64,000 bases of DNA from Pseudochrobactrum saccharolyticum (GCF_008801715.1 NZ_VZPG01000003.1:454295-518294); one strand, 5' to 3'. Counted from the first letter of the stretch, positions 44,031-53,687 are shown. Program-made: numbers and translations. Notes: generated by a model from the sequence alone, not told the origin.

Positions 44031-45665
44031 TTAAGGTCGCGCTATTCCGAGAACGTAATAACGAATACCAAGCGGATCACCGTAATAGTCGGTGCGCTCA
44101 GAACCAGAGCTGTTTGACCAGAATTTTGCTGACCATGCGCCTTTGTTCATCCAAAATTTGACCTTGTTATTTTCCAGACGGGCAAGTGATGAATGATTGC
44201 TGGGTGGGCCATATTGAGGACCGCCACTTGATGTGTAGCTGTAATAAATTGCCATCGCAGGCGGCATGATCCGGTCAGAGAATACGAGACTGTATTTCAG
44301 GAAAGGAATAAACCCATTATTCTCAAAGTTTAGTTCATGAGCTTGTGCACCAAACAGCATGGTATTTTCTGCCGCACCTGATGAAAACTGATCAAAAGGG
44401 ATATACCCCTCTTTCACAATCTGGATCATCGGCAGGCGACTATCCATCATCACATCATTGGCGCGGGATGCAGGATCAGAAGTTCCGGGCTTTTTGATCT
44501 GGATGAAATATTGCTGGCCGTCATGCCCCTTATATAGGATTTCCCTGCCACCTGTTGAACGCGCAGAAAAATCAATATTAGAGACCATATAGGTAACAAT
44601 GACCGGCTCTGAGCTTTCATTGAAAATTTCAACACTTTGCTCATGCACTTTGTAGGAAACATTAATGTAATTGTTGCGGACATATCCGCCCAACATATGA
44701 GGCGGAATATATTGCGGCTGACCTTGCAGCCGGATCATCATATCAACAATCGCATCAGGCGAAAGCTTAAACCCATATGGCACCGGCAGCACAACCGATC
44801 CGCCAGTACCAATGGTTGTTGTCTCCCCCGCCATGATGATTGAAGCGAGATTGAGACTGCTATCAATGATCCTGTGCCGCGTACCAGCAGAACTGTCAAC
44901 CGAATAACCAGGGCGGGAAAGGATGAACTCCTGCCTGTTCCATCTCAGAGCTTCCAGCCCCTGCACATGAGGGTAAGTTGTCATCGGGCTGCTGTCAGCA
45001 GGCAAATCCCAATAAGCAACAATAACTTTTTTCTCTACAGGTCCATCACTGTTTGTAGCAATAACTCCGGGTCGGTTAGCATCGTTAGGCGCTGGCGCGC
45101 CACCAATCCAGCATAACCAGCTGTCTAGGCCCATATAAGATAGAGAATTATTCGTTCTACGTATCCAATCACCTGTACCGCCATACATCGAAGGCTTAAA
45201 CCACGCAGAACCAAATTGAGAGGTGCCAATTACGGCACTTTCGTTATTTAAGCTGTCTGATATCCAGTGAAGAACACGTTGCGCACAATACACCCGTCCA
45301 TCAGGTTCGAATATCCGCGCTTCCACCATTGGTACATAAGAAATATCTTTGAAGATATTATTATAGCGAGCATAAATATTCGTATTGGTAAGATGGATAC
45401 TGCCTCCATATTTTATGGTATAGGCAGCATATTTTCCTGTAGAGCTTGTACCTTCATAATCGTTCACCTGACCATTAGAAAGGTTGTGATAATTGAATGA
45501 TGCTGTCCATTGATCTCGGATATAAGCCAGCTTCTGTGTCTCACTGTTGAAGAGATACCGATCATAGGCCGTGTTCGCCAATGTCAGCGCATCATCATCA
45601 TTGTATTTCAGAACTTTGAGAACCTGACCAACACCCGGCTTATAGCCCATAAAGAACTGTGCCAT
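44031..45665 (-). CDS. Phage tail protein of unknown function
   Basis: 544 residues, Tyr/Ser/Asn-rich, without membrane segments. It begins MAQFFMGYKPGVGQVLKVLK and ends YYVLGIARP. It lies between the tail-tip protein J-like gene (7 bases upstream) and the fibre gene, so it is most likely part of the tail tip or a receptor-binding protein. No domain could be recognised with confidence. The beta-rich character is consistent with a fibre or baseplate decoration. Confidence 0.68.
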   Translation of the reverse strand: MAQFFMGYKPGVGQVLKVLKYNDDDALTLANTAYDRYLFNSETQKLAYIRDQWTASFNYHNLSNGQVNDYEGTSSTGKYAAYTIKYGGSIHLTNTNIYARYNNIFKDISYVPMVEARIFEPDGRVYCAQRVLHWISDSLNNESAVIGTSQFGSAWFKPSMYGGTGDWIRRTNNSLSYMGLDSWLCWIGGAPAPNDANRPGVIATNSDGPVEKKVIVAYWDLPADSSPMTTYPHVQGLEALRWNRQEFILSRPGYSVDSSAGTRHRIIDSSLNLASIIMAGETTTIGTGGSVVLPVPYGFKLSPDAIVDMMIRLQGQPQYIPPHMLGGYVRNNYINVSYKVHEQSVEIFNESSEPVIVTYMVSNIDFSARSTGGREILYKGHDGQQYFIQIKKPGTSDPASRANDVMMDSRLPMIQIVKEGYIPFDQFSSGAAENTMLFGAQAHELNFENNGFIPFLKYSLVFSDRIMPPAMAIYYSYTSSGGPQYGPPSNHSSLARLENNKVKFWMNKGAWSAKFWSNSSGSERTDYYGDPLGIRYYVLGIARP

Positions 45666-45671
45666 CTGCCC

Positions 45672-48296
45672 TCACGTATACATCCGGATTTCGGCACGAT
45701 CCCCGAAACCAGTGATAACCAGCCTGCCGTTATTGGAAGTGAGCTGATCAAAGAAAACCTGGCCAATACGAGCGCGTTCAATATAAACTTGGCGATCCCT
45801 CACCACGAACGGGAATGTCATATTATCGGGGTCACTTGGATCAACTACGGCAAACTGGTCAGCAAAGACCATAAACTGGCCAAAATCCTTGGTGACATTG
45901 ACGAACCAGCCTGCGCGCCGCCATGACTCACCCGCCCCAACACGAGCGAAAGCAGAAATACGCATGCTGGTTCCGCCGCTACCGGCAATAGCTTCCATAC
46001 GGAAGGTACCCTCAGACACATCACCGCCAACAGCCGCGTTAACTTGCAACAAAGCATTAGTGATCGCAGTTATGTCTTCATCAACACCGTCAACACGAGC
46101 CCGCAGCAGATTAACAATACTGGTATCGGCTTTATCGCTCAATGATACATTGATCTGCACCAACTGCTGACCGATTGCACTGTTAGGTCCTGTTGCCGTG
46201 TAAATATCTTCGCGCCACTGTGCCTTTGCATTTCCAAACGTACTACTCAGTGTACGGCTTAGCGTTTGAATATTGGAATAAATGCTGTTGTGATTATCCG
46301 CTGTCAGTGTTGCCTGCTCTTCGGCCTGCCTGATCAACTCACGGGTTTGACCTGTGACCCAATTCAACAGTCCCTGCATGTCTTTTTCCAGACCATCATA
46401 ATCAACAGGGTCTTGCTCACTACGCGCATCCAACGTGAGAACACGTACAGGCACAGTCCACGCCACCGCTCGAGTGCCGGAGGCGACACGCAAACGAGTG
46501 CGCACCCACCATTCTGTCAGACTGGTCAGGCCATCGGTTAGCTGCACGGTAGAAACATCGCGGTTGACCTGCTTATCGAATATCTGTGTCGCGTCAGTAT
46601 CCGGCCAATACTGAATATCAACGCCAGTCACAGTCAGATCTTTGATTTCATCCCATGAGATGCGAATACCCGCATGCTCTTCACCGGCAGAACCAACAAC
46701 AATATTCGCAAAATATTGCGGATGCTGCACTTCTAAAAGATAAACCGGATCACCTGCGGGTGTCGGCACAGGCGGATTGGTGGTGTAAGCAGTCGGGTCA
46801 AAAATGCCGTTGCCAACTTCTTGCAGCGCCAGCGTTATATCGCGTGTGCCATCAGCACCCAATGCACCAAGCGATTTTGTAAGAACCTGAAACGTCTTGC
46901 TGAAATTGTACCGACCGGACTGCCATGTGACCCACTGGCCAACCTTCAGTTCCAAAAATTTAGGATGCACACAGATTGATGCACTGGCCTGATAGCGCGA
47001 TGCACGGATCGCAATATCTGCCAGACGATCACCAACACGTGGGTCAGTCACAGCGGTATAATCAACCTTGGATGCAAAGCGTTCACGATCCTGAGCCAAA
47101 GCATTCTGGTCAATTCGTGTCTGCAAAGGTGTCGTTTCATAGAATGCCTCAGGACTGACATATGTACCGGCAATCGTGTTCACCAATTCGGAACGCGGAC
47201 GTGACAAGGACAGCTTAAATGGCTTTTCCAGATTGATATCATCATCTGTAATTGTGGCAACAACAGCCTGATTGGCACCGATTATCGGATATTCACCCAT
47301 GACCGCCTCAACCCACGATGCGGCACAAGCTTCGCGCAGCGGGGTCATATTGCTGTCATGGGTAATTGCATCACCGGATGAAGCAATCAAGGCAGCTGTG
47401 TAGCGTTTGCTACCGTCTGGCATGCCCTCAGCGCAGATATTCATAGCAGTAAACCACTCGGAAAGCGGCAAACGGTCTGCGGACGCACCACGCCCCACCA
47501 TCATCTCAGTGCCATTGAACAAACCACGTTCAAGATTATACATCATAACAGCAGGGTTATCGGAAAACTCCCATGTGTTCTGATCATTCCACCGATGCGC
47601 ACCGGAGCCACCAACAGAGCTATCCTTGCGTGGGTCATAAAGCGGCGCACCGCGCACCTCAAACAACAGGCTAGGCGGGGCGGTCAGGTTATCCTGATCC
47701 ATTCGCGAGGTAACAGCCACATAGGAAACGCCAGCACCACGATGATCAGCAGTCCAGCGGCCTGAAGGATTGGAATAACCAATAAGCTGCGGATCGGCAG
47801 CTTGCGCCATGGCGCCATTATAAAAACGCACCCAAACTTCACCACCTTCATGAACATCCAGCACACGCCGGCCAAACTCTTCCTCAACTGAAGAAATGGC
47901 CTTCCATTTCCCGTCCATCATCACACGTTCAAGGCTGACACAGCGAAAATCTGAAACCTTAAACACGTCCTGCACCATGCGGTTGCCTTCTTCGAAAGCA
48001 TTGCGGTAGACGTGATGCCCCATGGTACCAAAAACACCCATGCCGATTTCACGGGCGAGGTTTTCACCATATTGCGTCTCAGTTTTAGAGGCTTGAGCCT
48101 TCGGCTTTTTGGCAAAGATTGAGGTCAGTGCAAATTTGGCAGCAGCTGCCAGCCCACCCAAAACAATATTGGCCAGAACTGTACCGCCGAACAGCCACGA
48201 ACCAGCTGCACCAATAGCACCGACAATAAGCGATATCGGCTCTGCAGAGGCCGGTGAAGCCAACAGCACAAAGACCAGCAATAACAGGATTTTCAT
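45672..48296 (-). CDS. Tail tip (host specificity, J-like) protein with N-terminal signal-like segment
   Basis: 874 residues. The first 18 residues look like a cleavable signal (LLLLVFVLLASPASA), followed by a Gly/Ala-rich hydrophobic stretch (GAIGAAGSWLFGG...VLGGLAAAAKFALT). Then come tail-tip domains with fibronectin-like repeats (GIRISWDEIKDLTVTGVDIQYW) and a C-terminal DUF1983-type region with coiled coil. This is the position and order of lambda J, the tip protein that contacts the receptor. The N-terminal hydrophobic part is odd for a virion protein, although similar ends occur in related phage proteins. Its ATG overlaps the previous stop by one base. Confidence 0.85.
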   Translation of the reverse strand: MKILLLLVFVLLASPASAEPISLIVGAIGAAGSWLFGGTVLANIVLGGLAAAAKFALTSIFAKKPKAQASKTETQYGENLAREIGMGVFGTMGHHVYRNAFEEGNRMVQDVFKVSDFRCVSLERVMMDGKWKAISSVEEEFGRRVLDVHEGGEVWVRFYNGAMAQAADPQLIGYSNPSGRWTADHRGAGVSYVAVTSRMDQDNLTAPPSLLFEVRGAPLYDPRKDSSVGGSGAHRWNDQNTWEFSDNPAVMMYNLERGLFNGTEMMVGRGASADRLPLSEWFTAMNICAEGMPDGSKRYTAALIASSGDAITHDSNMTPLREACAASWVEAVMGEYPIIGANQAVVATITDDDINLEKPFKLSLSRPRSELVNTIAGTYVSPEAFYETTPLQTRIDQNALAQDRERFASKVDYTAVTDPRVGDRLADIAIRASRYQASASICVHPKFLELKVGQWVTWQSGRYNFSKTFQVLTKSLGALGADGTRDITLALQEVGNGIFDPTAYTTNPPVPTPAGDPVYLLEVQHPQYFANIVVGSAGEEHAGIRISWDEIKDLTVTGVDIQYWPDTDATQIFDKQVNRDVSTVQLTDGLTSLTEWWVRTRLRVASGTRAVAWTVPVRVLTLDARSEQDPVDYDGLEKDMQGLLNWVTGQTRELIRQAEEQATLTADNHNSIYSNIQTLSRTLSSTFGNAKAQWREDIYTATGPNSAIGQQLVQINVSLSDKADTSIVNLLRARVDGVDEDITAITNALLQVNAAVGGDVSEGTFRMEAIAGSGGTSMRISAFARVGAGESWRRAGWFVNVTKDFGQFMVFADQFAVVDPSDPDNMTFPFVVRDRQVYIERARIGQVFFDQLTSNNGRLVITGFGDRAEIRMYT

Positions 48297-48688
48297 CAGG
48301 CTACCTTGAAAGCTCTTTCAGCCATAGTGCGCGGGATGAAGCGCAAGCCATCATCGCCTTTGACAGCGAAGCCATACTCACAAAAATATCCGGCAGTTTT
48401 CTCATACACTCCGATATCGCCGCGCTGTGCCAAGGCGGGTGCAATTTCCTCAAACTGCCCCGCCAGAACCGATGCAACATCGGAAAAGCCACGCGCTTTG
48501 ATGAGTTTATATGCACCGGTCATGCTGCGATATTTTCCGCGGATATCCGCTGCCGGATCGGTGCCGGTGATTGCCTCAACAGCATCGGCAACCGTCAGCA
48601 AACAATCGCTCTTTCCCCAAACACAAGGCGTGTTGAGGTGACGCTCTGTGACAGCCACAAAGCGCTTTTCCCAATCGGAATGTCTCAT
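48296..48688 (-). CDS. Tail-tip peptidase-like protein (DUF6950/NlpC-P60-like)
   Basis: 130 residues. WGKSDCLLTVADAVEAITG puts a cysteine in the place of an NlpC/P60 catalytic nucleophile, and QRGDIGVYEK with the following CEYGFAVKGDDGL fits the rest of that small fold. It occupies the slot of lambda K, a tail protein that helps pass the cell wall. A catalytic histidine cannot be placed clearly, so activity is uncertain. The frame stops directly at the J-like start. Confidence 0.72.
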   Translation of the reverse strand: MRHSDWEKRFVAVTERHLNTPCVWGKSDCLLTVADAVEAITGTDPAADIRGKYRSMTGAYKLIKARGFSDVASVLAGQFEEIAPALAQRGDIGVYEKTAGYFCEYGFAVKGDDGLRFIPRTMAERAFKVA

Positions 48689-48693
48689 GATTT

Positions 48694-49260
48694 TTAAGGC
48701 ACCGTTATGAAGAAGTTTTCACGCTTGATGACAGATGCATATTCAAAGAATTTATCACCGGCAGAAACCAACTGCTGATCCGCATGGGATGCAGAGCGAT
48801 ATCCGTCTCTGTGGTTTTCCAGAGCCGAGGTTTCGATATTTGCCTTGAGCACAAACTCACCATTATCGAAGGAATGGTCAATCGTATCGATAAAACCACG
48901 ATGCATAGGCTCAACAAGCAGAAGCTCATGTGTATCAGGATCAAAATAAGCATCATACAAAATAACCGTACGGCCTTTGTAATCCACACTTTCAATCTGA
49001 GCCAGAATATCCGGAGTGATACCAAAATCCGATGCTGTCGGCATGGTAATCACAATAGGCAAAGCCTCTGCCCCCATCTGAAACGGCGGCTCTTCAATGG
49101 CAATCAGCTGGTTTGGGATATAGGTATTCCCGCCCCATTGCAGCTCCGCAACACCGTTCCACATATACCATGTTCCGGTACCAAATCTGAAATCACCCAT
49201 AGAGCGGACTATCACCCGCCCCTCAGCCAGCAACTGCTGTAATCGTGTAGGAAAAGCCAT
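48694..49260 (-). CDS. Tail protein in the lambda L position
   Basis: 188 residues, without signal or membrane segments. Recognisable phage features are QLIAIEEPPFQMGAEALPI and the C-terminal DQQLVSAGDKFFEYASVI. Proteins of this kind lie between the tape measure and the peptidase/J genes and form part of the tail tip ring. It lies 5 bases before the peptidase-like gene and is separated from the preceding tail gene by the inserted plus-strand gene at 49343. Confidence 0.75.
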   Translation of the reverse strand: MAFPTRLQQLLAEGRVIVRSMGDFRFGTGTWYMWNGVAELQWGGNTYIPNQLIAIEEPPFQMGAEALPIVITMPTASDFGITPDILAQIESVDYKGRTVILYDAYFDPDTHELLLVEPMHRGFIDTIDHSFDNGEFVLKANIETSALENHRDGYRSASHADQQLVSAGDKFFEYASVIKRENFFITVP

Positions 49261-49342
49261 TTTTTCTCCAATGGCAATAACTGGACACTCCCGAACGAGT
49301 CAGGTCTCTTGTAAGAGTTAACAAGCGAGGGAATATTGAAAG

Positions 49343-49672
49343 ATGATCGACAATAAAGCATTACCAAACGGCAATGTAGAAATCAGCATTGATGGGAAAA
49401 CGGAAACTCTTCAATCTGCCATTGTAAGTGCATTCATTTCGCAAATTCTTGCTGGCATGTCACAACAGGCAGAAATGAGCGGAGACATTACCCCAGAGGG
49501 TGGAGCTATTCTTTACCCAACTGGGGCAGGCGTTGTTTTTCACAAGGAAAGCGGTGAACCGCGACTTCAAATTATGTTCGGTAAAGCAATGTTCGTAATT
49601 GCCATGCCTGCTGGGGAAATGAAAAAAGTAGCTGCCACGATCAATCAAATGGTTGAGGGGAAATTTGCTTAA
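49343..49672 (+). CDS. Plus-strand inserted gene (moron candidate)
   Basis: 109 residues, soluble, beta-rich N-terminal (NVEISIDGKTETLQSAIVSA) and a C-terminal helix (GEMKKVAATINQMVEG). A stretch SGEPRLQIMFGKAMFVIAMP recalls small phage proteins but no family is certain. It is opposite in strand to the surrounding late genes, has GAGGGA before the ATG, and is followed by a strong bidirectional terminator. That is the architecture of a moron expressed from the prophage. The function is unknown. Confidence 0.65.
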   Translation: MIDNKALPNGNVEISIDGKTETLQSAIVSAFISQILAGMSQQAEMSGDITPEGGAILYPTGAGVVFHKESGEPRLQIMFGKAMFVIAMPAGEMKKVAATINQMVEGKFA

Positions 49673-49805
49673 TGAAGGTGTCGTAGTTATCTTTATATGG
49701 GTCAAAGATAGGGATACGACTTACCAGCACTTCATCAATATTGACAAAATAAGGCGGATATTTTTCCGCCTTATTTTGTATGACTTTCTGTAGATCATTA
49801 TTCAT
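49641..49805 (-). CDS. Possible small late gene overlapping the moron end
   Basis: A 54-residue frame whose ATG overlaps the stop of the tail gene upstream (ATGA). It reads MNNDLQKVIQNKAEKYPPYF, then VNIDEVLVSRIPIFDPYKDN, and ends QPFD. The composition is protein-like, and the ATGA junction matches the rest of the operon. Against it, a 14-bp terminator stem lies inside the frame and its last 32 bases overlap the plus-strand gene. Confidence 0.4.
   Translation of the reverse strand: MNNDLQKVIQNKAEKYPPYFVNIDEVLVSRIPIFDPYKDNYDTFIKQISPQPFD
49745..49778. terminator. Strong bidirectional terminator
   Basis: 14-bp perfect arms (CAAAATAAGGCGGA and complement) enclose a 6-base loop, with A/T tracts inside both ends. 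It lies between the plus-strand moron and the minus-strand tail gene and could stop transcription from either side, including the late operon unless that is anti-terminated. Confidence 0.85.
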
Positions 49806-50413
49806 CTTGGAACCTCTACGAGTTGAAAAGTAGCAACTGGACGCGAACCATTTGGAAGCTGAAATGAGCCAGGCATAAGCCGGGTATTCAGTTCCGGACG
49901 CTTGAAGCGAACTGTTGCTCCTGCCGCAATATAGGCCGCAATCGGCTGATCCACGGTCACGGACATTTGCGTACTGACAGCAGTCGCACCGATAACAATC
50001 TGCGACATTTGCCGGTAATTGTTGTGAGTGAAAGAAATCAGATCACCGGCCAGTAATTTTAGACCCGGCATCACACCGGTCAGCTGTACGGTGCGGCCAT
50101 TGGTGACAGTGCCACGAACAGCCGTGCCGACAATATGCGGATGATTTGCATCCCCCCAATATGCTTGCGGTACACAGACTGCAGTAGGGCGATAAATCAC
50201 TGTTTCCATGCCATCACGGGCAGCTGCGATAAACGCCTGAAGTTGCACTACCTCCCGCACACGCAAAGGCAGCGTTTCCATATCAATAATCCGGACAGGA
50301 TCGGCATACTCAACAAATGATATTGCCCTGCCCCCATATTTTGATGATGAAACGAACCGTTTAAGCTGCGGATATGAGGCCTTAAACCGCACAGACGAGA
50401 TAAGATCAATCAT
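49802..50413 (-). CDS. Phage tail protein next to the tape measure
   Basis: 203 residues, no membrane segments. It begins MIDLISSVRFKASYPQLKRF and ends FQLVEVPR, with a Thr/Val-rich beta domain between. It overlaps the tape-measure stop by an ATGA junction and occupies the slot of lambda M or the tail-tip ring protein. Homology could not be judged more closely by eye. Confidence 0.72.
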   Translation of the reverse strand: MIDLISSVRFKASYPQLKRFVSSSKYGGRAISFVEYADPVRIIDMETLPLRVREVVQLQAFIAAARDGMETVIYRPTAVCVPQAYWGDANHPHIVGTAVRGTVTNGRTVQLTGVMPGLKLLAGDLISFTHNNYRQMSQIVIGATAVSTQMSVTVDQPIAAYIAAGATVRFKRPELNTRLMPGSFQLPNGSRPVATFQLVEVPR

Positions 50414-53163
50414 ACCAATCCCCTGCGATTTGCCTCACGGCTATCACGCCTTAGCCGCGCAGCCCCGCTTTTATCGTATGATCTAATGCCGTTTTGTGTC
50501 GTTGTTTGCGCAATGTTCTTTACATAGGCCTGCAGATTGCCATTTTGATCGACACTGACACCAACATCGATTTTCGTTGAACCGACATCGTTACTCTTGG
50601 TGCCAGCAGCCTTCAAGATCGGCATTGTCGGAGCTTTCAATGTAGCCATGCCACCATCATTCAAACGTAAACCACGCCCGCTGTTTATAGCCTCTAAGAT
50701 GGGCCTGAATTGCTTAGTTGCCGCTGCATTGACGACATACTCACCATTAGAAAGCATTGCCGGAATACTATCCGATCTGGGTCCACCAGCACCACGCAAG
50801 AGACCGCCGGTAGCGGCATAAACAACGCCACCATTCTTCCGACCGACGATACTACCAAACAGAGATGAGAACCAATTACTGCCACCGGACTGTCCAAAAA
50901 TGCCATTAAGAGACATTTCCAGCAGTTTATCCAAGACCTTATTCAAAGCATCGGCAAATGCTTCTGCCGCTGATTTACCAGCAATAAAATCATTCAGAAC
51001 GCCGCCTGTGGCATCCTTCCCGACACTTCGCCAATCCTCAAGGCTGGAACGAATATCATCCTGAGCCTGCGCTAGCTTACCGGCTTCCTGAGTGGCTAAT
51101 GCAAACTGCTCAGCAGTTGCTGCAATCTCAGAGCGCAATTGAGGTGTAATCGCTACACCAGCCTTTTGCGCAGCATTTAAAAGCTCTTGCGTAACCCGTG
51201 CTTTTTCAATGGCGTAGCCGTAGTCATCAATAAGAGGGTTAATCTGTCGCTGCGCTTCCGTTTCAGCAATCAGAGCGGCAGTACGATCAGCGATTGATTG
51301 CAAATCTTCCGAGAAGTCCTGCTCCGGTGTTTTACGCTCTTTACGAGGCTTTTTACCTTCCGCAGAACGCCTTGCATCTGCGGCAAGATTAGCCTGTGCC
51401 TGCGCCTTGATCTGCTGATCTGTAAGGATAAAACCATCCTCAACAGATTTTTTGCGGATTGCAGCAATTTCATTTTCAAGTGCAAGCTGATCTTTGGTCA
51501 GGGTGTTCCGGCGTTGAGCGTCTTTGATGTAGTCGTTACCGGCAGAACGTGCCTTAATATAAGGATCGAGGGCAGATCGTTCAGAACGCCCTTCTTTCAT
51601 AGCACTCATGCCTGACAATGCGGCAAATTCAGCTCTCGCCTGCTGTGAGCCTGCGATAACGTTTGCAAGCATATCAAGTACTGGCTGGAACTGATTTGCG
51701 GCCTCCTCAAAATTGTAATCGGCACGCGCCATATCAAATATCGCGCTTTTCGCATCCTCAGCGGATAACGATCCGTCATCCAATCCATCTTTAAGGCGCT
51801 TAAGCTCCTCACGCTGCTCATCAGTCACAAGGCTCATTGACTGTACAGGTATCCAAGCCTCAAAAAGATTATCAACAGCCTGTCGAGCATCTTCAACAGC
51901 TTTGGTTGAAGCCTCTATTTCTTTTTCTCGAAGGAATAAATCCTCCCCATTAGTTTTACGTCGAGCCTCTTCAACCTTATTGCCCGCAGTTTCGGCTTCC
52001 TCGCCCATCCGCTTCAGACGCTGTGCAAATAAATCTGCGCCATCACCTGCACGGCCTGAACTCGTTGAAAATAATGCAAGCGCACCGACAACAGTTCCGC
52101 CGATAATCATACCCAACGGTCCTGCTGCAGCACCTATACCACCAAATGCTGTAGCCAGCCCTGAAAGGCTCGATGCTGTACGTAATGCAGCTATCAAAGA
52201 CAAAGTTGCACTTGTCGCCAAGCCAAGACCACGCACCATAGATACAATAGAGCGACCAACCAATGCACCGGCAATGATTGCGGCAAGTTTCAAAACAATA
52301 TCAGCCGTTGTATCAAAATTATCCGCTAGCGCGTTCAAACCGGCAATCAACCGCTGAGACGCACCAAGACCCTTGTCGGTTTCACCAACATATTGGGTCA
52401 TCGCATTGTTGACCTTGGTCAAACCGTCTGAGATCGTTGAGTTCGTTTTATTAAATGCGGCCTCAATTTGCGGCTGCGCTGCAAGTATGGCTTTGAAAAC
52501 TTTATCCGAGGTCAACTTACCCTCGGCACCAAGGTCTTTTAGACCAGCGATGCTGACTTTAAAATAATCCGCAATCGCCTGTGCCAGCATTGGCGCATTT
52601 TCACGCACCGACCGTAGTTCATCCCCTTGCAGCATGCCGGAACCAAGCCCCTGCCCTAACTGCAAGATACCTGCCGCCTGCTCAGATGCCGCAGCGCCAC
52701 CAGCCTTGAATGCCTTGTTCACAATCTCGGTTGCTCTGGCAACTTCCATCTCAGATTGTGCGACGCCCTTTGTCGAACGCATAAGCTTGGCATAAAGATC
52801 AGCCGTTTCAGAAATGCCGCTCCGAGTATCATTGGCAATCTTGTTCAGGTCTTCAAGCGATCTGGCCTGCATACTAGCCACCTGACCCGCAGCTGCAAGC
52901 TTATTCCCCGCCACTGTCCATGCATCTGCATATCGCGCCACTTCACGTACAGACAGCGCGGCGCCAATTCCAGTCAATGGGGCAGTCAAGCCGCTAAAAG
53001 ACCGTGCAAAAATTGCATCAAGATTTTTATTCATCTGACGCGCGCGGTTTTCTACAGCGCGGAATTGACGGTTAGAGATGCCGTTCATTTTGGCAAGCTC
53101 ACGGTCAAAACCTCTAATGTCAGCAGAAAGCTGCACAACGAGCTTTTCAAGATCTGTTGCCAT
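50410..53163 (-). CDS. Tail tape measure protein
   Basis: 917 residues, largely helical. The N-terminal part begins MATDLEKLVVQLSADIRGFD and has coiled-coil heptads. A hydrophobic stretch in the middle (about residues 295-365) is typical. The C-terminal motif GGLLRGAGGPRSDSIPAMLS with NGEYVVNAAATKQF is the standard tail tape-measure ending. Using 1.5 angstrom per residue as a rule of thumb, the length implies a tail near 140 nm (an estimate), thus a siphovirus. A terminator-like hairpin lies directly upstream. Confidence 0.93.
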   Translation of the reverse strand: MATDLEKLVVQLSADIRGFDRELAKMNGISNRQFRAVENRARQMNKNLDAIFARSFSGLTAPLTGIGAALSVREVARYADAWTVAGNKLAAAGQVASMQARSLEDLNKIANDTRSGISETADLYAKLMRSTKGVAQSEMEVARATEIVNKAFKAGGAAASEQAAGILQLGQGLGSGMLQGDELRSVRENAPMLAQAIADYFKVSIAGLKDLGAEGKLTSDKVFKAILAAQPQIEAAFNKTNSTISDGLTKVNNAMTQYVGETDKGLGASQRLIAGLNALADNFDTTADIVLKLAAIIAGALVGRSIVSMVRGLGLATSATLSLIAALRTASSLSGLATAFGGIGAAAGPLGMIIGGTVVGALALFSTSSGRAGDGADLFAQRLKRMGEEAETAGNKVEEARRKTNGEDLFLREKEIEASTKAVEDARQAVDNLFEAWIPVQSMSLVTDEQREELKRLKDGLDDGSLSAEDAKSAIFDMARADYNFEEAANQFQPVLDMLANVIAGSQQARAEFAALSGMSAMKEGRSERSALDPYIKARSAGNDYIKDAQRRNTLTKDQLALENEIAAIRKKSVEDGFILTDQQIKAQAQANLAADARRSAEGKKPRKERKTPEQDFSEDLQSIADRTAALIAETEAQRQINPLIDDYGYAIEKARVTQELLNAAQKAGVAITPQLRSEIAATAEQFALATQEAGKLAQAQDDIRSSLEDWRSVGKDATGGVLNDFIAGKSAAEAFADALNKVLDKLLEMSLNGIFGQSGGSNWFSSLFGSIVGRKNGGVVYAATGGLLRGAGGPRSDSIPAMLSNGEYVVNAAATKQFRPILEAINSGRGLRLNDGGMATLKAPTMPILKAAGTKSNDVGSTKIDVGVSVDQNGNLQAYVKNIAQTTTQNGIRSYDKSGAARLRRDSREANRRGLV

Positions 53164-53183
53164 TCAGTTCTGTATCCTGATAA

Positions 53184-53206
53184 GAAAAAAGCCCGCATAA
53201 GCGAGC
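53184..53206 (-). terminator. Terminator-like hairpin before the tape measure
   Basis: On the minus strand GCTCGC and GCGGGC form a 6-bp stem (one G-U) with a TTAT loop, followed by TTTTTTC. It would stop late transcription just before the tape-measure gene unless the polymerase is modified. Confidence 0.7.
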
Positions 53207-53225
53207 ATGAAAATGGAGGGGGCTA

Positions 53226-53486
53226 ATGAGCATTCAAAGGTATAGGCTAACAGCGTCTGGCTGGATTGGCGCTGCTTTATTCATACTACCAACACCAATA
53301 GCCGTTTGGTTATCTACTCCGCCTAATCTGTCAGAGGGTGAAGCTGCATTTCAAAGAAGGCTCACTGAAATGAGTGGAGCAATCCAAATTCACACACCAT
53401 CGCCTCTGCTGCTAACAATTCTTGCAACGCTAACACTCATCGGTCTTGTTATGGTGATTGTTGGCAGGGAGATACACACGGATTAA
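53226..53486 (+). CDS. Plus-strand inserted membrane protein gene (moron candidate)
   Basis: 86 residues with two membrane segments (GWIGAALFILPTPIAVWL near residue 12 and LLLTILATLTLIGLVMVIVG near residue 61) and a short periplasmic loop. GGAGGGG sits 3-7 bases before the ATG. It is opposite in strand to its neighbours and sits between the tail chaperone and tape-measure genes. A small membrane protein expressed from a prophage could block superinfection, but no family is recognised. Confidence 0.65.
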   Translation: MSIQRYRLTASGWIGAALFILPTPIAVWLSTPPNLSEGEAAFQRRLTEMSGAIQIHTPSPLLLTILATLTLIGLVMVIVGREIHTD

Positions 53487-53507
53487 TACGGCTGTATGCG
53501 CGGCCAA

Positions 53508-53687
53508 TTATAGCCATTCGAACAGCTCATTCTTTTCTTTTTCTGTCAGGCCTTTGTCGTTTTCCGGTGTATTGGCGGCGATATAACCGTCAAGAGAGGC
53601 CATAAACTGCCACATAGACATGCGCCGCACTTGCTGCGGCGAATATCCTAAAGCTGCACCGTTTCCGTAGATGGCGGCAAATCGGAT
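53508..53687 (-). CDS. Frameshifted extension (T) of the tail assembly chaperone
   Basis: A 59-residue segment in the -1 frame relative to the upstream chaperone gene. It has no start codon near its beginning and reads IRFAAIYGNGAALGYSPQQV, then RRMSMWQFMASLDGY, ending LFEWL. The slippery heptamer GGGAAAA (53687-53693) lies in frame exactly where the two reading frames meet. The fusion product would be about 186 residues, as in the lambda G-T pair. Confidence 0.78.
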   Translation of the reverse strand: MRFAAIYGNGAALGYSPQQVRRMSMWQFMASLDGYIAANTPENDKGLTEKEKNELFEWL

